DNA of 23,045 nucleotides from Pseudomonadota bacterium (lineage in GTDB: Bacteria > Pseudomonadota > Alphaproteobacteria > Sphingomonadales > Sphingomonadaceae). A program made the translations under genes and the position numbers. The stretch covers positions 1 through 23,045 of the forward strand of contig JAEWKG010000302.1 of assembly GCA_023386135.1 (NCBI GenBank). Reading direction: 5' to 3'. The notes below the pieces were generated by a model that ran no database searches, had not been told where the DNA came from, and saw only the letters and a program-made list of their open reading frames with translations. Shown piece after piece: positions 16,155 through 22,557 of the stretch (position 1 is its first letter; the number at the start of each line of letters is the position of its first letter).

Positions 16155-16595
16155 ATGCTGTGGGGACGGGGACGGAAGTGCAAGGCACTCGCGGCGCGAT
16201 TCGTCGCGGCCGTTAACGCGCACGATATCGACTCGATGCGCGCGCTCGTCACGGAAGACTTCACGTACATCGATAGCTGGCGCGAAGGCGTCATCGGCCG
16301 CGACCGGGTGATGGAAGGCTCGCGCCTGCTGTTCGCCAGCGATCCCGGCTTTGGCATCGAAGTCGAATCCACCAGCTTCAGCGATCCGTTCGTGCTGATG
16401 CGCGGGTGGGTCAACAGCGCCAACCCCGATGTCGGCCGCCGCCGCGCGGTGTGGCGGGCGCGCTGCGACGAGGGGCTGATCGGCGAGTGGCAGGCCTGGG
16501 CGGATGGCGCTCCGCCGCCGCTCAACCGCACTTTCTCGCCCGAGGCGACCGTGGACATGTCCGACCGCGCGCCCGAGGTGCCCGGCACGCCCTGA
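16155..16595 (+). CDS. NTF2-like / SnoaL-type domain protein
   Basis: This 146-residue soluble protein has the pattern of the NTF2-like (SnoaL) cone fold: an N-terminal helix (ALAARFVAAVNAHDIDSMRAL), then VTEDFTYIDSWREGVIGRDRVMEGSRLLF, then beta strands (GIEVESTSFSDPFVLMRGWV and RAVWRARCDEGLIGEWQAWAD). The sequence from AVNAHD to the end of the DSWREGVIGRD segment is a common signature of this superfamily. Members include small isomerases, cyclases and many proteins of unknown role, so no specific reaction is assigned. The last 30 residues are Pro-rich and look disordered. The ATG at 16155 has no clear ribosome-binding site. It lies 90 bases after ndk and 84 bases before the methyltransferase gene on the same strand. 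Confidence 0.82.
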   Translation: MLWGRGRKCKALAARFVAAVNAHDIDSMRALVTEDFTYIDSWREGVIGRDRVMEGSRLLFASDPGFGIEVESTSFSDPFVLMRGWVNSANPDVGRRRAVWRARCDEGLIGEWQAWADGAPPPLNRTFSPEATVDMSDRAPEVPGTP

Positions 16596-16679
16596 CGCTT
16601 GTCCACCACCCCGTTTTGCGAGGCGGAAGCGGTGTGGTAATCTCCGCGCGCGGGTCGCCTCTCTCGGGGGAGGGATGCC

Positions 16680-17417
16680 ATGAGCCGTTCGCTCGCCATG
16701 CTCACCGCGGTGCTGTGCTACGCCGCTTTCTTCGCTTCGTTCGTCTACCTGGTCGGCTTCGTCGCCGGCATCGACCTGCTGCCCACGCACGTCGACAAGG
16801 GACTGTCAGCGGCGCCGGTCACAGCCGCGATCGTCGACGTTGCGCTGATCGCGCTGTTCGGTGTGCAGCATTCCGTGATGGCCCGGCCGAGCTTCAAGGC
16901 CCGCTGGACCAAGGTCGTCTCCCCCGCGATCGAACGGTCGGTTTACTGCCTTGCGACCGCCGTCTGCCTGATCGTGCTGTTCGCCTTCTGGCATCGGATC
17001 GAGGGAACCGTGTGGTCGGTCGAGGCGCCGATGGCGCGAATGGCGATCTGGGGTCTTTTTCTGCTCGGTTGGACGATCCTGTTTATCGCCACCTGGCTGA
17101 TCAGCCATTGGGAACTGTTCGGACTTGCGCAAGCCTGGCGCCACTTTCGCGGCACTCCCGCCGCCGAGCAACAGTTCCGCACGCCGTTCCTCTACAACTG
17201 GGTGCGGCACCCGATCTACAGCGGGTTCCTCCTCGCTTTCTGGGCGACGCCCGAGATGACCTACGGCCACCTCCTGCTAGCGGTCGGCTTCTCGGTTTAT
17301 ATCTTCATCGGCATCGCGCACGAGGAACGCGACCTGATCGGCCATTTCGGCGAGCACTACACCGAGTACCGCAAGCGCGTCGGCGCGGTGATCCCGGGGG
17401 TGGGGCGGCGCGCCTAA
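16680..17417 (+). CDS. mddA: Methanethiol S-methyltransferase-like integral membrane protein
   Basis: This 245-residue polytopic protein has about five to six hydrophobic segments (for example 8-30, 48-63, 88-104, 120-142, 180-190 and 196-213). It shows the isoprenylcysteine-methyltransferase-like signatures RHPIYSGFLLAF (176-187) and EERDLIGHFGEHYTEYR (215-231), which bind S-adenosylmethionine in this fold. FGVQHSVMARPSFK (60-73), IERSVYC and the FWATPEMTYGHLL stretch match, from memory, the MddA subgroup that methylates methanethiol to dimethyl sulfide. The symbol is given on that resemblance; a more general NnrU/ICMT-type methyltransferase is the alternative. GGGGGAGGG precedes the ATG by 5 bases. 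The stop codon interlocks with that of convergent purN. Confidence 0.78.
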   Translation: MSRSLAMLTAVLCYAAFFASFVYLVGFVAGIDLLPTHVDKGLSAAPVTAAIVDVALIALFGVQHSVMARPSFKARWTKVVSPAIERSVYCLATAVCLIVLFAFWHRIEGTVWSVEAPMARMAIWGLFLLGWTILFIATWLISHWELFGLAQAWRHFRGTPAAEQQFRTPFLYNWVRHPIYSGFLLAFWATPEMTYGHLLLAVGFSVYIFIGIAHEERDLIGHFGEHYTEYRKRVGAVIPGVGRRA

Positions 17418-18364
17418 AACTCGTCGGCGGCATCCATCAGCGCGGTGAGCTTCTTCGGTGCAACTGCGCGCCAGCTGCGTTGCAACCACTCTGCAATGGC
17501 GTCCCAATCGGTGTCGCCGAGGTCGAGCCGGATGCCGATCCAGTCGCCGCCGAAGTAGGCGGGGCGGTAGTAGCGCTCCGGGTCGAGGTCGATCAGTTGT
17601 GCCTGTTCGTCGGGCCCACTGATCTTGGCGAGCAGCGCGGTCTTGCCGTCGCCGTGGTGGTCGATCGCGACCCAGGCGAACTTCTTGCCCTTGACGATCC
17701 CGAAGCAGGGCATGCCGTGGCTGGTCGTCTCCTCCGCCTGCGGCTGGGCGAGTGCCAGCGCGCGCACTTGCCTCACCAGCCAGTCGGCATCGTAAGGGCG
17801 CGAGACGTACTCCGATAGGATGCGCGCGTAGAGCTGGTGCTCGGCGAGTTGCACTCGCGCTGCCAGGCTCACCTCGGTATCGCCGGGCATCACCGCGACC
17901 TCGGCCTGGCCGAGCACTTCGCCCGCGTCGAGTTCGTCGGTGACGAGGTGGACCGAGCATCCGGCCTTTGCGTCGCCCGCTTCGATCGCGGCGCGGTGAG
18001 TGTGCAGACCGCGGTACTTGGGCAGCAGCGAGGGATGGATGTTGAGCATGCGACCGCTCCACGCCGAGACGAACGCGCCCCCGAGCACCCGCATGTAGCC
18101 GGCGAGCGCGATGTATTCGGCGCCGCTGGCGCGAATTGCCTTGTCCATCGCCGCATCGTGCGCCGCGCGTTCGGTGCCCTTGTGGCTGAGCGCGAAGGTC
18201 GGCACGTCTTCGGCCTCCGCCAGCCTCAGACCCGCGGCCTCCGGAACGTTGCTCGCGACGAGCACGATCTCGTAAGCGGCGCCCGGCAGCCGGCTGGCGT
18301 AGAGCAGCGCTGCCATGTTGGTCCCGCTGCCCGAGATAAGCACCGCGACCCGCGCCTTTCGCAC
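17414..18364 (-). CDS. purN: Phosphoribosylglycinamide formyltransferase fused to an MmcQ/YjbR domain
   Basis: PurN transfers formyl from 10-formyltetrahydrofolate to GAR, the third step of purine synthesis. The 316-residue product is about 100 residues longer than E. coli PurN (212). Residues 4-187 form the transferase: GSGTNMAAL (12-20) at the phosphate site, catalytic Asn108 and His110 in MLNIHPSLLPKYRG, and Asp146 in DELDAG. Residues about 192-303 match the MmcQ/YjbR (DUF419, CyaY-like fold) family: RALALAQPQAEETTSHGMPCF, GKKFAWVAID and WLQRSWRAVAPKKL. The frame is continuous across the junction. The GTG at 18362-18364 has AGGAGG 7 bases upstream; a further GTG at 18421 has none and adds 19 unfamiliar residues. 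The stop overlaps that of mddA. Confidence 0.95.
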   Translation of the reverse strand: MRKARVAVLISGSGTNMAALLYASRLPGAAYEIVLVASNVPEAAGLRLAEAEDVPTFALSHKGTERAAHDAAMDKAIRASGAEYIALAGYMRVLGGAFVSAWSGRMLNIHPSLLPKYRGLHTHRAAIEAGDAKAGCSVHLVTDELDAGEVLGQAEVAVMPGDTEVSLAARVQLAEHQLYARILSEYVSRPYDADWLVRQVRALALAQPQAEETTSHGMPCFGIVKGKKFAWVAIDHHGDGKTALLAKISGPDEQAQLIDLDPERYYRPAYFGGDWIGIRLDLGDTDWDAIAEWLQRSWRAVAPKKLTALMDAADEF

Positions 18365-18371
18365 TGCCTTG

Positions 18372-18377
18372 CCTCCT
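18372..18377 (-). promoter_or_regulatory. Strong ribosome-binding site of purN
   Basis: A perfect AGGAGG on the minus strand lies 7 bases before the GTG at 18364 and decides the purN start in favour of this GTG over the upstream one. Confidence 0.75.
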
Positions 18378-18421
18378 CGCGACACGGAACCGAACCTGCC
18401 CGCCGCCGCTTGTGGCAGCAC

Positions 18422-19474
18422 ATGGGACCTCCGCTCAAGCCCCGGCCCGAAGATATTCCGTACTTGCGCCGGCTCGCCTGGACGGTGGCGGTGGCCGCGG
18501 TTCTGCTGGTGATCTGGCGCGCGGCGGATATGCTGCTGCTCGCGTTCGGCTCGGTGCTGGGCGCGGTCGTGTTCCGCAGCGCGGCGCGGTTGTTCGAGCG
18601 CATTGGCGTGTCGAACTGGAAGGCGGCGCTGGCGCTCGGCACGCTCCTGTCGCTGGGCGTGCTCGGCGTCGCGGGGTGGCTGCTGACGGTCCAGTTCGGC
18701 ACCGAGATCGGCGGGATGCTGGCGGACTTGCCCAAGACGATCGCCACGATCGAACGCTCGCTCGGCTCAACGCCGGTCGGACGGACGGTGGTCAACGCGG
18801 TCGAGGCTGCGCTTGGCGGCAGCGCGATCGCCGACCGGCTCGGCAACCTCGCGACCGGGGCGGGGCAGATCCTGGTCAACTTCCTCATCGTGCTGGTCGG
18901 CGCGATGTTCATCGCCGGCAACCCGCGCCCGTACGAGCGCGCGTTCGTCAGGCTGACCCCGCCCGCTGGTCGGCCCGTGGTTTCGCATGCGATCGTCGAG
19001 ATGACCGCGGCACTGCGGCTGTGGCTCAAGTCGAAGCTCATCTCGATGACGCTGATGGGGCTGCTGATCGGCGGAACGCTGTGGGCGGCGGGGCTCGACC
19101 AATGGGCGGCGCTCGGGCTGCTCGGGGGCCTCAGCGAGTTCACCCCCTACGTCGGCCCGGCGGTGGCGATGCTCCCCGCGATCGGTCTCGCCGCGGCGCA
19201 GTCGAGCGATGTGCTGCTCTACACCATCATCGCCTACGTGGTCGTGCGCATCGTCGAGGCGTGGCTGATTACCCCGGTGGTGAACCGGCAGGTGGTGGAC
19301 ATCCCGCCGGCGCTGACGCTGTTCACCATTCTGGGCGCGGGCGCGGTGTTCGGCATCTACGGCGTGTTCTTCGCCGGCGCGCTGCTGGTGGTGGCATTCG
19401 TCGGCGTGCGCGAGATCTACCTGCGCGACACGCTGGGCGAGGACATCGAGGGCATCCCCCGCGACGCGCAGTAG
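18422..19474 (+). CDS. AI-2E family transporter (PerM-like)
   Basis: This 350-residue polytopic membrane protein of the AI-2E/PerM/YdiK family is of usual length. It has about seven to eight hydrophobic segments: two close together at 19-53, one at 65-87, one near 143-161, then a cluster after residue 200. The soluble insert (about 88-140, with LPKTIATIERSLGSTPVG) and the conserved C-terminal sequence EFTPYVGPAVAMLPAI, VRIVEAWLITPVVNRQVVDIPPALTLF and GVFFAGALLVV are family hallmarks. Members have been linked to autoinducer-2 export, sodium/proton exchange or uncharacterised transport, so no substrate is named. The ATG at 18422 lacks an obvious ribosome-binding site. It lies between purM and purN on the opposite strand; its stop is one base from the convergent purM stop. 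Confidence 0.92.
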   Translation: MGPPLKPRPEDIPYLRRLAWTVAVAAVLLVIWRAADMLLLAFGSVLGAVVFRSAARLFERIGVSNWKAALALGTLLSLGVLGVAGWLLTVQFGTEIGGMLADLPKTIATIERSLGSTPVGRTVVNAVEAALGGSAIADRLGNLATGAGQILVNFLIVLVGAMFIAGNPRPYERAFVRLTPPAGRPVVSHAIVEMTAALRLWLKSKLISMTLMGLLIGGTLWAAGLDQWAALGLLGGLSEFTPYVGPAVAMLPAIGLAAAQSSDVLLYTIIAYVVVRIVEAWLITPVVNRQVVDIPPALTLFTILGAGAVFGIYGVFFAGALLVVAFVGVREIYLRDTLGEDIEGIPRDAQ

Positions 19475-19475
19475 C

Positions 19476-20579
19476 TCAGGCGAGGTGGCGCGCTTCCCAC
19501 GCCTCGCGCGCGCTCCAGGCCTCGGCGCTGCCGCGCACGGTGCAGCCGCGTGGGCCTTCGATCACTTCGCCGATGCGGGTGACGGTCTCGCCGTTGGCTT
19601 CGAGATCGGCGGCGACTTCGCGCGCCAGGTCGGGCGTGACTGCCAGTACCATGCCGATCCCGCAGTTGAAGGTGCGCGCCATCTCGGCCGGCTCGATCGC
19701 GCCCTGGGCCTGCAGGAACGCCATCAGGCGCGGCTGCTCCCACGCGTCGGCGTCGATCACCGCATGGGCGCCTTCGGGTAGCACCCGCGGGATGTTCTCG
19801 AGCAGGCCGCCTCCGGTGATGTGCGCCAAGGCGTCGATCTTGCCGGCGCGGACGAGCGGCAGCAGCGCGGCGACGTAGATGCGGGTGGGCGCGATCAGCG
19901 CGTCGATCAGCAGCGCATCGGGATCGAACAGGGCGGGGCGGTCGAGCCGCCAGCCCTTGTCTGCCGCGAGACGGCGGACGAGCGAAAAGCCGTTCGAATG
20001 CACGCCACTGCTGGCGATGCCGAGCAGGACGTGCCCCGGCGCGACTTTGTCGCCGGTCAGCTGCTCGCCGCGCTCGACCGCGCCGACGCAGAAGCCCGCG
20101 AGGTCATAGTCGCCTGCGGCGTACATCCCCGGCATCTCGGCGGTCTCGCCGCCGATCAGCGCGCAGCCGGCCTGCTTGCAGCCGTCGGCGATGCCCGCGA
20201 TCACACGCTCGGCGATGCCATTCTCCAGCTTGCCGGTGGCGAAGTAGTCGAGGAAGAACAGCGGCTCCGCGCCCTGGACGATCAGGTCGTTGACGCACAT
20301 TGCAACGAGATCGATGCCGACCGTGTCGTGCCGGTCATGCTCGATCGCGAGCTTCAATTTGGTCCCGACTCCATCATTCGCCGCGACCAGCAAAGGGTCG
20401 CTGTAGCCGGCCGCCTTCGGGTCGAAGAACCCGCCGAAGCCGCCGAGTTCGCTGGTGGCGCCGGGCCGCGCGGTGGCTTTCGCGAGTGGCGCGATGGCGC
20501 GAACCAGGGCGTTGCCGGCGTCGATCGAGACCCCGGCGTCCGCGTAGGTGTAGGGGCTGTTGCGGCGGGCGTCGTCCAT
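19476..20579 (-). CDS. purM: Phosphoribosylformylglycinamidine cyclo-ligase
   Basis: PurM (AIR synthetase) closes formylglycinamidine ribonucleotide to aminoimidazole ribonucleotide with ATP, the fifth step of purine synthesis. The 367-residue protein is slightly longer than the usual 345. It begins with YTYADAGVSIDAGNALV, then GGFGGFFDP, NDGVGTKLKLA (nucleotide-binding strand), GIDLVAMCVNDLIVQGAEPLFFLDYFATG, GGETAEMPGMY, ASSGVHSNGFSLVR, HITGGGLLENIPRVLP and FNCGIGMVLAV, all family motifs in order. The ATG at 20577-20579 fits the family start. It is divergent from the DUF2066 gene across 68 bases and convergent with the AI-2E gene. purN lies on the same strand beyond that gene. Confidence 0.98.
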   Translation of the reverse strand: MDDARRNSPYTYADAGVSIDAGNALVRAIAPLAKATARPGATSELGGFGGFFDPKAAGYSDPLLVAANDGVGTKLKLAIEHDRHDTVGIDLVAMCVNDLIVQGAEPLFFLDYFATGKLENGIAERVIAGIADGCKQAGCALIGGETAEMPGMYAAGDYDLAGFCVGAVERGEQLTGDKVAPGHVLLGIASSGVHSNGFSLVRRLAADKGWRLDRPALFDPDALLIDALIAPTRIYVAALLPLVRAGKIDALAHITGGGLLENIPRVLPEGAHAVIDADAWEQPRLMAFLQAQGAIEPAEMARTFNCGIGMVLAVTPDLAREVAADLEANGETVTRIGEVIEGPRGCTVRGSAEAWSAREAWEARHLA

Positions 20580-20616
20580 GGCGCGCGCCTAACGCTTTCG
20601 CACTTGGATTTCCATG

Positions 20617-20635
20617 GGCCTTTGGGCAAAAGGCC
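20617..20635. repeat. 7-bp perfect hairpin in the purM/DUF2066 divergent spacer
   Basis: GGCCTTT (20617-20623) pairs with AAAGGCC (20629-20635) around a GGGCA loop. It ends 12 bases before the DUF2066 start codon, which has no other Shine-Dalgarno-like sequence; the AAAGG in the right arm is the nearest and would be masked in the stem. It may be a leader hairpin or a palindromic operator for either gene. Confidence 0.5.
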
Positions 20636-20647
20636 GCCAGTTTCCCC

Positions 20648-21907
20648 ATGGCTTCGCTCCTTTCCCTCCCGCGCGACCGGCGCCGCGCCGCCCTGATCGG
20701 TATCGCCGCGTTGGCTCTCGCCGCGCTCGCGCTGATCGCCGGCAAGGCACTGCTGGCGCAGATCGCGGGCGACCGCGGCATCGCCCCAGTGGCCGCCTCG
20801 GGCGATATCCAGGTCGGCGGGATCGAGGTCGACGTTACCGCCAAGACCCCCGAGGAAGCGCGCGAGCAGGGCTGGCGCGAGGCGATGAAGCTGGCGTGGA
20901 AGAAGGTCGGCGGACCAGACATCCCTGAGGGGCAGCTCTATTCGCTGGTTTCGTCGGTCGTGGTCGAGAGCGAGGAGCTGGGGCCGCACCGCTACATCGG
21001 CCGGCTCGGCATCGTATTCGATCGCGCGCGCGCCGGCGGCTTGCTGGGCAAGGGCGAAGCGATCCAACGCTCGGCGCCGCTGCTGCTGGTCCCGGTGACC
21101 TTCTCCGCGGGGACCGAGACCGTCTACGAGATCCGCAACCCGTGGCAGCGCGCCTGGGCCGAATATCAGCCGGGCGCGAGCCGGATCGATTACGTCCGCC
21201 CGGTCGGCGCGGGTAGCGATTCGCTGCTCCTGACCTACGGCCAGACCACGCGCCGCAGCCGCACCTGGTGGCGCAACGTGCTCGACCAGTTCGGCGCCAG
21301 CGACGTGCTGATCGCGATCGCCGACCTCAAGCACCAATACCCCGGCGGGCCGGTGCAGGGCACCTTCACCGCGCGCTACGGGCCTGACGACACCTTCCTG
21401 GGCAGCTTCACCATGACCGCGCCGAGCCAGGCCGCGCTCCCGCAGATGCTGGGCCAGGCGGTGCTGCGGATGAACGCGCTCTACGAGCAGGCACTATCCG
21501 ACGGGAAGCTCAAGCCCGATCCGACGCTGAATCTCGGCACGCCGCAGATCGATCCGATGATCCAGCAACTGATCGAGCTCGGCCGCGCCGCCGATGCGCA
21601 AGCGCGCGCCGCTGCGGCCGCGCAGAATGCCGCGACGCCGCTCGCCACCGACAGCGCGGCGCCGACGGTGATCAACACCTTCACCGTGCAGTTCGCCTCG
21701 CCCGATGCGTCGGCATTCGAAGGCACCGTCGCCTCGGTACGTGCGGCGATCGGTGTGCGCGGGGCCGGGGTCACCAGCACCGCGATCGGCGGTACCTCGC
21801 TGATGTCGGTCACTTTCGGAGGCGACGCCGCGGCGTTCGCCGCCGCGCTGCGGACGCGCGGCTACAATGTGCGCCAGTCGGGCAACCAGTTCTCGATCAG
21901 CAGGTGA
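20648..21907 (+). CDS. DUF2066-type single-pass membrane or exported protein
   Basis: This 419-residue protein has a basic start (LPRDRRR), then a long hydrophobic segment at about 14-38 (AALIGIAALALAALALIAGKALLAQ) that is a signal anchor or uncleaved signal peptide. The following region (55-260) has VDVTAKTPEEAREQGWREAMKLAWKKV, LVSSVVVESEELGPHRYIGRLGIVFDR, LLLVPVTF and WRNVLDQFGASDVLIAIADL, which I match from memory to DUF2066. A proline/alanine-rich stretch follows, and then a C-terminal beta-rich repeat-like domain (about 340-419, TFTVQFASPDASAFEGTVASVRAAIGV). No catalytic residue is recognisable. The position between purM and hda matches a neighbourhood known from Pseudomonas. The ATG at 20648 lacks a Shine-Dalgarno. 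Its TGA is 10 bases before hda. Confidence 0.85.
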   Translation: MASLLSLPRDRRRAALIGIAALALAALALIAGKALLAQIAGDRGIAPVAASGDIQVGGIEVDVTAKTPEEAREQGWREAMKLAWKKVGGPDIPEGQLYSLVSSVVVESEELGPHRYIGRLGIVFDRARAGGLLGKGEAIQRSAPLLLVPVTFSAGTETVYEIRNPWQRAWAEYQPGASRIDYVRPVGAGSDSLLLTYGQTTRRSRTWWRNVLDQFGASDVLIAIADLKHQYPGGPVQGTFTARYGPDDTFLGSFTMTAPSQAALPQMLGQAVLRMNALYEQALSDGKLKPDPTLNLGTPQIDPMIQQLIELGRAADAQARAAAAAQNAATPLATDSAAPTVINTFTVQFASPDASAFEGTVASVRAAIGVRGAGVTSTAIGGTSLMSVTFGGDAAAFAAALRTRGYNVRQSGNQFSISR

Positions 21908-21917
21908 GCGCGCAGGC

Positions 21918-22529
21918 ATGAGCCAGATCGCGCTGCCGCTGACCACGCGGCGGGCGGACGACCCGGCGCGGATCGTGGTCGGCAACGCCAACCGCGCGGC
22001 GATCGACGCGCTCGCCGATCCCTCGGGTTGGCCCTACGGCGCGGCGATCCTCGCCGGACCTTCGCGTAGCGGCAAGACCTTGCTGGCCCGCTGGGCCGAA
22101 GGGCAAGGCGCGGTCGAGGCAATCGACGACGCCGAGGGCGCTGACGAGACCGACCTGTTCCACCGCTGGAACCGCGCGCAGGAAAGCGGCCAGCCGCTGC
22201 TCCTCGTGACCAACCGCGATCCGTGGGAGATCGCGCTGCCCGACTTGCGCAGCCGCCTCGGCGCCGCGCTCCACCTCACCATCGGCATCCCCGACGACGA
22301 GATGATCGCCGCGCTGATCGAGGCGCATGCCGAGGCGCGCTCCCTTGTCCTCGGCGATGGCGCGCTTACCTATCTCGTGCCGCGGCTCGAGCGCAGCTTT
22401 GCCGGGATCGAGGCGGTGGTCGCCGCGATCGACCGATTGAGCCTCGAGCGGATGGTCCCGCCGACCCAGTCGGTGTGGCGTGACGCGCTCGAAGCGGTGC
22501 AGGGGGCGGAGCAGCCGCGCTTGCTTTGA
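21918..22529 (+). CDS. hda: Hda-like DnaA regulatory inactivator
   Basis: Hda-type proteins bind the sliding clamp and promote hydrolysis of DnaA-bound ATP, limiting re-initiation. The 203-residue product starts with QIALPL (3-8), a good match to the clamp-binding motif at the N-terminus of Hda. An AAA+ core follows: Walker A GPSRSGKT (47-54), a weak Walker B region AIDDAE (68-73), and ALPDLRSRLGAALHLTIGIPDDEMIAALIEAHAEARSL, a sensor-2-containing part. The ATG at 21918 lies 10 bases after the DUF2066 stop and gives the family-typical MSQIALPL start; an in-frame ATG at 21867 would overlap that gene. AGGC just before the ATG is a poor site. Pairing with DUF2066 and purM supports the call. A generic DnaA-related ATPase is the alternative. 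Confidence 0.87.
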   Translation: MSQIALPLTTRRADDPARIVVGNANRAAIDALADPSGWPYGAAILAGPSRSGKTLLARWAEGQGAVEAIDDAEGADETDLFHRWNRAQESGQPLLLVTNRDPWEIALPDLRSRLGAALHLTIGIPDDEMIAALIEAHAEARSLVLGDGALTYLVPRLERSFAGIEAVVAAIDRLSLERMVPPTQSVWRDALEAVQGAEQPRLL

Positions 22530-22557
22530 GCAGGGTTTGGTGGGAGTCTGACGCGCA

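Noticed and set aside
16596..16679. Possible promoter before the methyltransferase gene (TTTTGC and GTAATC with 17-base spacing)
   Set aside because: Both elements match consensus poorly; spacing alone is not enough.
14928..16790. Open frame of 620 codons on the minus strand across pepA, holC, ndk and neighbours
   Set aside because: It crosses at least four genes supported by family motifs and has shadow-like composition.
19821..20696. Open frame of 291 codons opposite purM
   Set aside because: Antisense shadow of purM; no motif.
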